Source: an uncultured bacterium (GTDB taxonomy: Bacteria; Actinomycetota; Actinomycetes; S36-B12). Taken from it: a stretch of DNA of 21,024 nucleotides. The DNA lies in assembly GCA_903908025.1 (NCBI GenBank), contig CAIVQM010000021.1, positions 1 to 21,024 of the forward strand. The letters run 5' to 3'. The notes beneath the pieces are model-generated. The model had not been told where the DNA came from, did no database searches, and saw nothing but the letters and a program-made list of their open reading frames with translations. Shown piece by piece: positions 1 to 7,201 of the stretch; within the stretch, counting starts at the first letter, position 1; the number at the start of each line of letters is the position of its first letter. The position numbers and the translations under genes were made by a program.

Positions 1-1003
1 CCCAGTAGGTGACGGGCACGTAGGGCACGAAGTTCATCTCCGGGCCGTACTGCGGGTACTCAGCGAGGTACTGGGCCTGCAGATCGTTGATGCCCTGCAC
101 CTCACCGGATGTACTGCCAGTGGCCAGCCACGAGAGCAGTCCCGGAATCTCCATGATCGTGGTGGCGGAGTCTCCGGAGAGATCGCCGACACTCAGGATG
201 CTGAAGGGTGCGTTCGTCGTCGTCGTGTACAGGGCCTCGGCCGCGGCAACCTTCATCGGCTGCTGCGCGACCATGACCTTCATGTCCATGTCGCCGCTGA
301 CCGAGACGAGAACCGCCGAGACCAGGATGACCCAGGCGCCGAGTTTGGCGGCGGGACGGAACACGTCGACCTGACGGTTCTTCATGATCATCCAGGCACT
401 CACGGCAGCGACGCCGGCGCCGGAGACCAGGAAGGACGAGGCCAGGGTGTGGAAGAACGCGATGTAGGCGGTGTTCTGGAAGAGCACGGCGAAGATGTCG
501 TTGAGCACAGCGCGACCGGTCTCGGGATCGATCTCGAAGCCGACCGGGTGCTGCATGAACGCATTGGCCGCGAGGATGAAGTAGGCGGAGAAGGCCGTAC
601 CGGCAGCCGCGAGCCAGATGGTCGCAAGGTGCAGCTTCTTCGGGAGGCGATCCCAGCCGAAGATCCACAGGCCGAGGAAGGTCGACTCCAGGAAGAAGGC
701 GAGCAGCCCCTCCATCGCGAGTGGGGCGCCGAAGACGTCGCCCACGAAGCGGGAGTACTCGGACCAGTTCATGCCGAACTGGAACTCCTGCACGATGCCG
801 GTGACGACACCCATCGCGAAGTTGATCAGGAAGAGCTTCCCGAAGAACTTCGTCAGCTGCAGGTACTTGACCTTGCCGGTGCGGACCCATGCTGTCTGGA
901 ATCCGGCCACCAGCCACACCGTTCCGAGTGTGAGCGGGACGAACAAGAAGTGGTAGACGGTGGTGATACCGAACTGCCACTGGGAGAGTTGAAGCGCACC
1001 CAT
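1..1003 (-). CDS. cydA: Cytochrome bd ubiquinol oxidase subunit I (partial, C-terminus outside window)
   Basis: This is the large haem-bearing subunit of the cytochrome bd terminal oxidase, an integral membrane quinol:O2 oxidoreductase used at low oxygen tension. About 334 residues are present. The N-terminus reads MGALQLSQWQFGITTVYHFL, with His18 matching the haem b595 ligand near residue 19 of the family. The block GIVQEFQFGMNWSEYSRFVG and the acidic segment MEGLLAFFLESTFLGLWIFG follow; both are highly conserved in CydA. Several membrane helices are evident. The frame is still open at base 1, so the C-terminal part with the GRGQPW region is missing. The ATG at 1003 is preceded by a purine-rich ribosome binding site (GAGGAAGAAGG on the minus strand, about 1012-1022). 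cydB would be expected next, outside the window. A DosR-like box lies about 134 bp upstream of the start. Confidence 0.96.
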   Translation of the reverse strand, partial: MGALQLSQWQFGITTVYHFLFVPLTLGTVWLVAGFQTAWVRTGKVKYLQLTKFFGKLFLINFAMGVVTGIVQEFQFGMNWSEYSRFVGDVFGAPLAMEGLLAFFLESTFLGLWIFGWDRLPKKLHLATIWLAAAGTAFSAYFILAANAFMQHPVGFEIDPETGRAVLNDIFAVLFQNTAYIAFFHTLASSFLVSGAGVAAVSAWMIMKNRQVDVFRPAAKLGAWVILVSAVLVSVSGDMDMKVMVAQQPMKVAAAEALYTTTTNAPFSILSVGDLSGDSATTIMEIPGLLSWLATGSTSGEVQGINDLQAQYLAEYPQYGPEMNFVPYVPVTYW

Positions 1004-1119
1004 GGTCGCTGTCCTTCTTCCTCGGTTGCCGTGAGGCAGACATCTGATGCGGGGGCCTAGGCCTTCGCTTGCTGCGCGTCATTCTTCTCCGAAGTGCGCG
1101 GGATGATCGCGGCGTCGGT

Positions 1120-1147
1120 CCGTTAGTAACGGGACCTTGGTCCCGAC
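1120..1147. promoter_or_regulatory. DosR/DevR-like palindromic box with adjacent 13-bp palindrome
   Basis: At 1131-1144 the sequence is GGGACCTTGGTCCC. This fits the GGGAC-N4-GTCCC core of the actinobacterial DosR/DevR hypoxia box (TTSGGGACTWWAGTCCCSAA), with C and G at the flanking S positions. It is overlapped on its left by a perfect 13-bp palindrome, CCGTTAGTAACGG (1120-1132). The box lies between divergent cydA and the exporter gene, about 134 bp from the cydA start and about 82 bp from the 1220 start. The pattern is directly visible. Assignment to a DosR-type regulator, and to cydA rather than the exporter, is inference. Confidence 0.5.
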
Positions 1148-1219
1148 TTTCTGCCGATTCGTCCGACTGGCGCGATGGCGGTCCGCGGCCCCGTCAATGG
1201 TGGTGGCACAGTGTGCGCC

Positions 1220-2143
1220 GTGACACAGGTCGATACTCGAGGGGCGACGCGCTCCTCGGGGCTCGCCATCTGGGGCCCGCTCGTGGCGCTGTGGCTCATC
1301 TGGGGCTCGACCTACCTGAACATCGCCATCGTCGGCACTTCGATGCCCCCGATGCTGGCGAACGGCTTCCGCTTCGTCGTCGCCGCGCTGGTGCTCGGCG
1401 GCGTCCTCGTGGTCGCCCGCGGCCCTCGATTCCTCGCTGTCACCCGCGAGCAGCTTCGCTCCGTCGCGATCATGGGCGTGGCCCTGCTCGGTGTCGGCAT
1501 CGGTACCGTCTCGATGGCCGAGCGTTACGTGCCCAGCGGGGTGACGGCCCTGCTGATCGCCGTGATGCCGCTGTGGGTCATCCTCCTGCGGATGCGCGCC
1601 GGGGATCGGCCAGCGCGGCTGACGCTCATCGGCGTGGCCGTCGGGATGATCGGGCTGATCCTCATGCTCGTCCCCGGCGGAACCCGGCCGGTCTCCGGTG
1701 GCGACGGCGACGTTGTCGTGTGGTCCATCGCCCTCATGTTCTCCAGTTTCTGCTGGGCCTTCTTCTCGTACCGGTCGACTCGCTATGTCTTCCCGCGGAA
1801 CACCCTGGTGACCACCACCTACGAAATGCTCTTCGCCGGAGCGGCACTTCTCGGCATGGGTGCGCTCCGCGGCGAACGACTCCACCTCGAACAGGTTTCC
1901 GCCGACTCGTGGTGGGCCTTGGGGTATCTCATCGCCGCATCCATCGCGGGATACACCGCCTACACCTGGCTCCTCGCACACGCGCCACTGTCGCTCACGG
2001 CCACGTACGCCTACGTCAACCCCGTTGTTGCGGTCCTGCTTGGCTTTCTGATCATCGGAGAGGCCATCACGACCGATGTGATCGTCGGGCTGACGGTGGT
2101 GGTCGGAGGGGTGGCGCTCGTCGTGACCGGCGAGCGTCGCTGA
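1220..2143 (+). CDS. EamA/DMT-family exporter, YedA-like
   Basis: This is a drug/metabolite transporter superfamily permease of about 307 residues with roughly ten hydrophobic helices in two EamA repeats. The N-terminal WLIWGSTYLNIAIVG segment and the C-terminal TYAYVNPVVAVLLGFLI segment are hallmark DMT motifs and closely resemble E. coli YedA. It probably exports a small metabolite or amino acid; the substrate cannot be read from sequence. The start is uncertain. GTG at 1220 (VTQVDTRG) places a normal short cytoplasmic tail before helix 1, but in-frame GTG 1211 and ATG 1175 are possible and no strong ribosome binding site separates them. It is divergent from cydA, with the DosR-like box between them, and converges on the aminotransferase at 2165 with a 21-nt gap. 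Confidence 0.88.
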   Translation: MTQVDTRGATRSSGLAIWGPLVALWLIWGSTYLNIAIVGTSMPPMLANGFRFVVAALVLGGVLVVARGPRFLAVTREQLRSVAIMGVALLGVGIGTVSMAERYVPSGVTALLIAVMPLWVILLRMRAGDRPARLTLIGVAVGMIGLILMLVPGGTRPVSGGDGDVVVWSIALMFSSFCWAFFSYRSTRYVFPRNTLVTTTYEMLFAGAALLGMGALRGERLHLEQVSADSWWALGYLIAASIAGYTAYTWLLAHAPLSLTATYAYVNPVVAVLLGFLIIGEAITTDVIVGLTVVVGGVALVVTGERR

Positions 2144-2164
2144 ACGTCGTCCTGAAGCGGGCCG

Positions 2165-3244
2165 TCAGCCGTGCTGCTGCAGGAACTCCCCCGCTACAGC
2201 AATGACGCGATCATTCGCCTCGGTCTCAGCGATCGTGATGCGGACTCCCTCACCGGCGAACGGGCGCACGGTGATCCCTGCCAACTCGCACGCCGCCGTG
2301 AAGGCCAGGGACTCCTGATTGAGGCGCAACCAGACGAAGTTCGCCTCTGTACGGTGCACCGGCCAGCCCTGATCACGCAGTGCGGTCCACACGCGTTGGC
2401 GCTCGACAACAAGGGCCCGCACCCGCTCAAGCAGTTCGGCCTCAGCCTCAAGGGAGGCGATGGCTGCCTCCTCCGCGATCGTCGAGACTCCGAACGGGGT
2501 CGCCGTCTTGCGCAGTGCCTCGGCAACCGTCTCGTGCGCGACGGCGAAGCCGATGCGCAGCGCAGCCAGCCCGTAAGCCTTCGAGAATGTGCGCAGCACG
2601 ACGAGATTCGAGTAGCCGCGAAACAGGTGCAGCCCATCGGGCATGTCCTCGCCGACCATGAACTCGCGATATGCCTCGTCGAGCACCACGATGACATCCG
2701 GTGGAACCCGGTCAAGGAAGTCGATCAGTTCCGTCGTCGTGACAACCTGTCCGGTCGGATTGTTCGGGTTGCACACGAAGATGACCCGGGTGCGATCAGT
2801 GATCGCCGCAAGCATCGCCTCGAGGTCATGTCGCTCGTCCGGCAGCAGTGGCACCTGCACGCTCGTAGCACCGGAGATCTGCGTCCAGATCGGATATGCC
2901 TCGAAGCTGCGCCAGGCGTAAAGCACTTCATCGCCCGGGCCGGCGGCGGCGGCGATGATCTGTCCGCACACGGCCACACTTCCCGTTCCGAGGGCGATGG
3001 ACTCCTCAGGAACGTCGAACCGTGCGGCGATCGCCGACACGAGCCGCCGGGAGAACGGGTCGGGGTAGCGGTGGGTGTCCTGGGCCGCCTTGTTGATGGC
3101 CGCCAGAACGCTGGGCAACGGAGGATAAGGGTTCTCGTTGCTGGAGATCTTGTACGAGACCAGGTCGTCACGTTCAGCCGGACGCTGGCCGGCCTTGTAG
3201 GCAGGCAGGCTCCCGATATCGGGACGAAGGCGAGGGAGCGTCAC
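2165..3244 (-). CDS. Histidinol-phosphate / aromatic aminotransferase (HisC/Pat type)
   Basis: This is a class I/II fold PLP aminotransferase of 359 residues that would transfer an amino group between glutamate/2-oxoglutarate and histidinol-phosphate or an aromatic keto acid. Visible motifs are ISSNENPYPP near the N-terminus, VCNPNNPTG, the PLP-binding Asp in VVLDEAYREF, and the Schiff-base lysine in RTFSKAYGLAALRIGFA. The gene stands alone, away from other his genes, which favours a Pat-like aromatic aminotransferase over the histidine biosynthetic copy; the motifs cannot separate the two. The GTG at 3244 (VTLPRLRPDIG) is preferred over the upstream codon at 3268, because a TAGGCT -10 hexamer sits seven bases upstream and the family normally begins just before PRLRPDI. 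It is divergent from the phosphatase gene. Confidence 0.9.
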   Translation of the reverse strand: MTLPRLRPDIGSLPAYKAGQRPAERDDLVSYKISSNENPYPPLPSVLAAINKAAQDTHRYPDPFSRRLVSAIAARFDVPEESIALGTGSVAVCGQIIAAAAGPGDEVLYAWRSFEAYPIWTQISGATSVQVPLLPDERHDLEAMLAAITDRTRVIFVCNPNNPTGQVVTTTELIDFLDRVPPDVIVVLDEAYREFMVGEDMPDGLHLFRGYSNLVVLRTFSKAYGLAALRIGFAVAHETVAEALRKTATPFGVSTIAEEAAIASLEAEAELLERVRALVVERQRVWTALRDQGWPVHRTEANFVWLRLNQESLAFTAACELAGITVRPFAGEGVRITIAETEANDRVIAVAGEFLQQHG

Positions 3245-3251
3245 GAAGCGG

Positions 3252-3257
3252 AGCCTA
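3252..3257 (-). promoter_or_regulatory. -10 element of probable leaderless promoter for the aminotransferase gene
   Basis: On the minus strand the hexamer TAGGCT is followed by seven bases (CCGCTTC) and then the GTG start at 3244. That spacing puts the transcription start at or next to the start codon, as in the leaderless mRNAs common in actinobacteria. No Shine-Dalgarno sequence is present. This supports the chosen start. Confidence 0.55.
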
Positions 3258-3275
3258 CGTGGCCGCACCTGCGAC

Positions 3276-3281
3276 TAACCT
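3276..3281 (+). promoter_or_regulatory. -10 element of probable leaderless promoter for the phosphatase gene
   Basis: The hexamer TAACCT is followed by seven bases (TTCGGCC) and the GTG at 3289, with no Shine-Dalgarno sequence. It lies 18 bases from the opposing -10 hexamer at 3252-3257, so the two divergent promoters overlap back to back. Confidence 0.55.
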
Positions 3282-3288
3282 TTCGGCC

Positions 3289-4815
3289 GTGACCCTTCGG
3301 ATGCGGACCCTCGTCGCGTCCGGTGCTGCCCTCGTGGTCATCGTTCTGCTCGGTCTGATCCTGCTCGTCCAGTACACCGTTTCCGCTTCGGTCAACAACG
3401 CGATCCAGGAGAAGCTGTCGCCCCTCCTCGACACTGCCGCGTCCCTCACACTCGCTCAGGCCAACGCCGCAGGGGCGCTGTCCGACTACACCATGCTGGA
3501 GCGGGCCGATTCGCTGGACGAGTACCGCCAGACGATGGGCCGCGCAACAACACTGCTCGATGAGCTCGACAAGAGCCTGGGCGAAGGCGACAGCGGGCTG
3601 CAGGAACTCGTCGACGCGGCTCGTTCCACCCAACGGGCGTGGGTGAAGACCGACCCGGACCCCGTCATCGCGCTCATGGAGGCTGGGAAGCGGACGCGGG
3701 CGATGCGCCAGACCAACACTCCTGAGGCATGGGCGGCCTACGGTGCCATGACTACTGCGTCGACCACCCTCCACCAGTCGATCAACGACGTGCGCGACGA
3801 GGCCGTGCAGGGAGCGGCGATGTTCACGCGGATTCTGGGGATCACGCTCCTGATCGGTGGCCTGCTCGTCCTCGGCGGCCTGGCGGCCTTCTTCGCCGGA
3901 CTACAGGCGTGGGTACTGGTGCCGCTCCGCGCCCTCAGCGACGACCTGCAGCGGGCGACCCGCGAGACGGGACACTTGACTCCCATTCGACCGGTCGGCC
4001 CACCGGAGCTGCGGGAGGTCGGCATCGATGCCGAGCTCCTGCGGCGCGGCCTCGTCCATGAGATCGACGAGGCGCAGGCTGCCCGCGAGGGCCTCGTGCA
4101 GGACGCACCGCTCGTCGCCGCCATGCAGGCCGAGTTGATCAGCGCACCTCTCGACCCGATCGCTGGGCTGACCCTCGCCGGATCGAGCCAGTCAGCCGAG
4201 GGTGTCGTCGCTGGCGACTGGTGGGATGCGGTGCTGCGGCCCGACGGCGCTGTCGCCCTCGTCGTTGCCGATGTGTCCGGCCACGGACCCGAGGCCAGCG
4301 TGACCGCAGTCCGTATCCGGGCGATCATGCGCGCAGGACTCGAAGCCGGGATCGACCCGGCTGCGGTCATGGCGATGGCCGCAAGTGGTGTCGCCACCGA
4401 TGAGCACTTCGTGACGGCGATCGTCGTCCTGATCGATCCGTCGCGTGACGAGATCACCTGGTGCAACGCCGGCCACCATCCCGCGATCCTCGTCACGCAC
4501 GATAAGGAGGCGTCCATCTGTGAGGCGACGGGTCCGCTGATCTCCTCACTCGGCGGTGATTGGGACGTGCAGGCTCGGACATTCGCTCCGGGTGATGTCG
4601 TCGTCGCCTTCACCGATGGACTCGTCGAGTCGCGCAACGCCGATGGTGATGAGCTGGAAGCCACGAAGGTTGCCCAGTTCATCCGTGGCATGGACGCCCC
4701 GGTGCGCGAGAACCCCGATGAGTTGATCGCCCGGCTGCTCGCCCAGGTGCGCCATCGCGCAGCGGACTGGCGGCGCGACGATGTGACGATCGTGGCGGCG
4801 TCCCGCACCCGCTGA
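3289..4815 (+). CDS. Membrane-anchored SpoIIE/PP2C-type serine phosphatase with HAMP-like linker
   Basis: This protein of about 508 residues has an N-terminal membrane helix (TLVASGAALVVIVLLGLILL). An extracytoplasmic helical sensor region of about 150 residues follows, rich in Ala, Asp and Glu. A second helix (ILGITLLIGGLLVLGGLAAF) and a HAMP-like stretch (VLVPLRALSDDLQRATRETG) lead into the cytosolic phosphatase. PPM/SpoIIE metal-binding motifs are visible in order: GDWWD, VVADVSGHGPEA, CNAGHHPA, FTDGLVESR and RRDDVTIVAA. It probably dephosphorylates a Ser/Thr-phosphorylated partner such as an anti-anti-sigma (STAS) protein, but no STAS or HATPase gene is nearby, so the partner is unknown. 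GTG 3289 is chosen because of the TAACCT -10 at leaderless spacing; GTG 3259 is an alternative. The glycoside hydrolase gene begins 22 nt downstream. Confidence 0.9.
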   Translation: MTLRMRTLVASGAALVVIVLLGLILLVQYTVSASVNNAIQEKLSPLLDTAASLTLAQANAAGALSDYTMLERADSLDEYRQTMGRATTLLDELDKSLGEGDSGLQELVDAARSTQRAWVKTDPDPVIALMEAGKRTRAMRQTNTPEAWAAYGAMTTASTTLHQSINDVRDEAVQGAAMFTRILGITLLIGGLLVLGGLAAFFAGLQAWVLVPLRALSDDLQRATRETGHLTPIRPVGPPELREVGIDAELLRRGLVHEIDEAQAAREGLVQDAPLVAAMQAELISAPLDPIAGLTLAGSSQSAEGVVAGDWWDAVLRPDGAVALVVADVSGHGPEASVTAVRIRAIMRAGLEAGIDPAAVMAMAASGVATDEHFVTAIVVLIDPSRDEITWCNAGHHPAILVTHDKEASICEATGPLISSLGGDWDVQARTFAPGDVVVAFTDGLVESRNADGDELEATKVAQFIRGMDAPVRENPDELIARLLAQVRHRAADWRRDDVTIVAASRTR

Positions 4816-4824
4816 CGACCATGG

Positions 4825-4830
4825 CAGCAT
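4825..4830 (+). promoter_or_regulatory. Possible leaderless -10 for the glycoside hydrolase gene
   Basis: The hexamer CAGCAT is followed by exactly six bases (GTGCCC) and the ATG at 4837. The spacing matches the other leaderless promoters here, but the first base is C rather than T, so this is a weak call. The gene may also be read through from the phosphatase. Confidence 0.3.
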
Positions 4831-4836
4831 GTGCCC

Positions 4837-6093
4837 ATGCGCCGAATGACCTCTGCCCTTGTCAGCCTGTCCGTAATCGGGACCCTCGCCGCCTCGGCCC
4901 TCTTGGCCCCAGGCGCCCAGGCAGCTCCCGCGCCACTGGCGAATCTCCAGGGCAGCGTGATCCAGCCGACGCTGTTCGGCATGCACGTCTTCAACCTGCA
5001 GAACGGCGTCTTCCCGACGATCCCAGTCGGCTCCGTCCGACTATGGGACACCGAAACGACGTGGTCATCGGTCGAGACCGGGCAGGACCAGTTCAACTGG
5101 ACCAAGCTCGAGGCAGCGGTGACGACCGCTGAAAAGAACGGCGTTCGCGACATCCTGATGGTGCTGGCCGGCACCCCCTCGTGGGCGACCGACGATCCCG
5201 CCGCTGGCGGTACGGCCGGAGTACTGCCCGGCGCCGCTGGCATGCCGAAGAACCTCGCCGACTGGGACGACTGGGTCCGCCAGGTCGTCACCAAGTACAA
5301 GGGGCGCATCACCGCCTACCAGCCGTGGAACGAGGCCAACCTGACCACGTTCTCGACGGGCACCCCCAAGGAGATGGCTGATCTCACGAAGCGGGCCTAC
5401 GACATCATCAAGAGCGTCGACCCCGCTGCGACTGTGGTGGCTCCCAGCACCGGTACGCGCCTCGGCGGTCCGTTCAACAAGTTCTACCCGGCCTATCTGG
5501 CCGAGTTGAAGGCCCGCGGCTGGCCCGTCGACGTGTTCGCCGCTCACACCTACCCCGCGAGCCTCGGTACCCCCACCGACCGCGCAGCCCTCGCACGGGT
5601 GTGGCTGGCGGCGCTGCAGGCCGCGGGTGCGCCCGCGAAGCCGCTGTGGGACACCGAGAACAACTTTGGCCTCGCCGGCCCCGGACCGACGAACCCGGAT
5701 CAGGACATCGAGGGCACCAAGGCGGCAGACTGGGCCGCCCGCACCTACCTCGACGCCCTGCGCCTGGGCATCAGCCGCGTCTACTGGTACTCGTGGGGCC
5801 CGAACCTGGACCTCGTCGGCATCCAGATGAACACCGGCAGCCCCGCCGCGGTTTCGCTCAAGACGCTGCAGGACTGGATCGTCGGGGCGACGTACGACGG
5901 CTGCGTCGGCTCCGCCAAGGTGAGCTGCACGTTCACCAAGGCCGGAGTCCGGACCAAGATCCTCTGGACCGAATCGGGCAGCCAGAAGGTCAAGACCCGT
6001 GGCTTCACCAAGGTCTGCTCCCTCGACGGCACCTGCAAGCCGATCACCGGCAAGAAGCTCCGGGTGACCAGCCCCGTGCAGCTCCGCAACTAA
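4837..6093 (+). CDS. Secreted clan GH-A glycoside hydrolase (GH39/GH5-like TIM barrel)
   Basis: This 418-residue exported protein starts with a signal peptide: an Arg-rich n-region (MRRMTSALVS), a hydrophobic core, and cleavage near APGAQA-AP around residue 29. The mature part looks like a clan-A TIM-barrel glycosidase. WNEAN contains the predicted acid/base Glu166 at the end of strand 4. WDTENN contains the predicted nucleophile Glu274 on strand 7. VDVFAAHTYP lies between them, and VRLWDTETTW near residues 67-76 is typical of the barrel start. The substrate is probably a plant or microbial polysaccharide or oligoglycoside and cannot be assigned. A C-terminal tail of about 70 residues has two close cysteine pairs (CVGSAKVSC and CSLDGTC) and Lys-rich repeats, suggesting a disulfide-stabilised beta module. 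The start at ATG 4837 gives a clean signal peptide. Confidence 0.82.
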   Translation: MRRMTSALVSLSVIGTLAASALLAPGAQAAPAPLANLQGSVIQPTLFGMHVFNLQNGVFPTIPVGSVRLWDTETTWSSVETGQDQFNWTKLEAAVTTAEKNGVRDILMVLAGTPSWATDDPAAGGTAGVLPGAAGMPKNLADWDDWVRQVVTKYKGRITAYQPWNEANLTTFSTGTPKEMADLTKRAYDIIKSVDPAATVVAPSTGTRLGGPFNKFYPAYLAELKARGWPVDVFAAHTYPASLGTPTDRAALARVWLAALQAAGAPAKPLWDTENNFGLAGPGPTNPDQDIEGTKAADWAARTYLDALRLGISRVYWYSWGPNLDLVGIQMNTGSPAAVSLKTLQDWIVGATYDGCVGSAKVSCTFTKAGVRTKILWTESGSQKVKTRGFTKVCSLDGTCKPITGKKLRVTSPVQLRN

Positions 6094-6105
6094 CCCCCTC
6101 CCCCG

Positions 6106-6173
6106 TTCGTTGAGTGCGCAGGCGTCGCCCCTTTTCTCGGTGGCTGACGGCGACAACTGCGCGCTCAACGAGA
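6106..6173. repeat. Palindromic hairpin repeat, copy A
   Basis: This is a roughly 68-nt near-palindrome. The left arm begins TTCGTTGAGTGCGCAGG at 6106 and the right arm ends CGCGCTCAACGAGA at 6173; 20 of 23 core arm positions pair across a loop of about 17 nt. Its left 26 bases (6106-6131) are identical to copy B at 7129-7154. The right arm runs into the end of the DUF559 gene, and the TGA stop (6165-6167) is made from the repeat. It sits between two convergent genes, so it could also end transcription in both directions. Confidence 0.85.
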
Positions 6174-7040
6174 GGTGGCCAACGCACGCCGGACCAATGC
6201 ACACGTCGCCTCGGGGCGCCGAAGGTCGTCCGCCGTCAAGACGATTACGCGCCAGCCGGCCGCCTGCAGCTCATTGAGACGCTCCGCATCGCGCCTGCGC
6301 TGCTTCTCGTCCAGGTGTCCTGCCCCGTCGTACTCGACGATCACCTTCTCCGCCAGCCAGGCCATGTCCACCCGAGCGATCCAGCGACCATTCACGAAGA
6401 CATCGAAGTTGCATCGGGGAGCCCGTATGCGTCCCGCGAGCAGCATCATTCGGGTCCGCGACTCGCCTGGCGACTCCGCTCGAGGGTCGAGGAGTGGGAG
6501 GGCGCGTCTGATGTTGACGATGCCCCGCCGTCGATAGCCCCACTGCAGCAGATGCGCGAGTTCGCCGACGGGGCAAAGTTCGCGATGCAGTATTGCGTCG
6601 CCCATCGCCACCAGGTCGACGAACGGGACCAGCGACGCACAGTCCATCCATGTCCTCGCCGGAGTGGTGACCCGGACATCGTCGATCGTCGTGACATGGA
6701 AGGCCGGTAGGGAGAGTCGCCTACCCTGCACATCGACGCGACGCGGCTCGGCGGCTCCCCGAGCCACAGCCACGGAAGCCTGTGCCGACGGCTGCTTCAT
6801 CCACGGCGGGAGCGGCAACCCCCACAGCCGCGCAGCCGTGACGTCACACAGAACGGCCCCCTCGACACAGCCCGCTAGAGCGGCGTGAGCCAGGACCACG
6901 CCATTACCCGCAGCGTCGGCCGGAACGCGCACCCCGCGAGATGTCGCTCGAAACCGAGTTCCGCGGACTTCCTTCGCTGACAGCCCGGGGGCACCGGAGG
7001 CGTCAACCGTGATGATCTCGGTGACTCGATCGTGATCCAT
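6165..7040 (-). CDS. DUF559-domain protein (VSR/PD-(D/E)XK-like endonuclease domain, AbiEi-like N-terminus)
   Basis: This 291-residue protein has an N-terminal part with LSAKEVRGTRFRATSRGVRV, like the winged-helix start of AbiEi-type antitoxin/DUF559 proteins. A middle region holds ILCDVTAARLWGLPLP-like text (actual start VLCDVTAARLWGLPLP) and VTTPARTWMDCA. The C-terminal DUF559 domain covers about residues 205-291. In it, SPGESRTR, IARVDMAW, VIVEYDGAGH, RRRDAERLNELQAAGWRVIV and LTADDL carry the acidic and His residues expected of a VSR-like nuclease fold. Biological function of this family is not established; DNA cleavage is inferred from the fold. The gene is bracketed by two copies of a hairpin repeat (6106-6173 and 7129-7195), and copy A overlaps its last codons and gives its stop. 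ATG 7040 has only a weak GAGG upstream. Confidence 0.82.
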   Translation of the reverse strand: MDHDRVTEIITVDASGAPGLSAKEVRGTRFRATSRGVRVPADAAGNGVVLAHAALAGCVEGAVLCDVTAARLWGLPLPPWMKQPSAQASVAVARGAAEPRRVDVQGRRLSLPAFHVTTIDDVRVTTPARTWMDCASLVPFVDLVAMGDAILHRELCPVGELAHLLQWGYRRRGIVNIRRALPLLDPRAESPGESRTRMMLLAGRIRAPRCNFDVFVNGRWIARVDMAWLAEKVIVEYDGAGHLDEKQRRRDAERLNELQAAGWRVIVLTADDLRRPEATCALVRRALATSR

Positions 7041-7128
7041 GCCTCAAACCGTCAGGCAGGCATGCCGCACTCACCACGGAGAGGCCCCCGCCTGTGGATA
7101 CCCGCCAGCCCACACGGCCCGCTGTGCA

Positions 7129-7195
7129 TTCGTTGAGTGCGCAGGCGTCGCCCCAGAAGCGGGCGCGAGAGGGCGACAAGTGCGCACTCAACGAA
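7129..7195. repeat. Palindromic hairpin repeat, copy B
   Basis: This is a roughly 67-nt near-palindrome. The left arm begins TTCGTTGAGTGCGCAGG at 7129 and the right arm (7171-7195) ends GTGCGCACTCAACGAA; 22 of 25 arm positions pair, with a three-base internal mismatch (GGC against CTT). It is in the same orientation as copy A, 1023 bp further on, and shares a perfect 26-base left arm with it. It lies between the start of the DUF559 gene and the stop of the SDR gene. Confidence 0.85.
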
Positions 7196-7201
7196 AGGGG
7201 G

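Noticed and set aside
102..1082. Long minus-strand open frame (326 codons) over the cydA region
   Set aside because: It is an out-of-frame shadow of cydA with Arg/Pro/His-rich composition and no family motifs; the cydA frame is unmistakable.
3738..5312. 524-codon minus-strand open frame across the phosphatase and glycoside hydrolase genes
   Set aside because: Ser/Thr/Arg-rich antisense frame typical of GC-rich DNA; both sense genes have full catalytic motifs in the other strand.
6106..7195. Hairpins read as terminal inverted repeats of an insertion sequence
   Set aside because: The two copies are direct, not inverted, relative to each other; each is itself a palindrome; no transposase and no target-site duplication could be seen.
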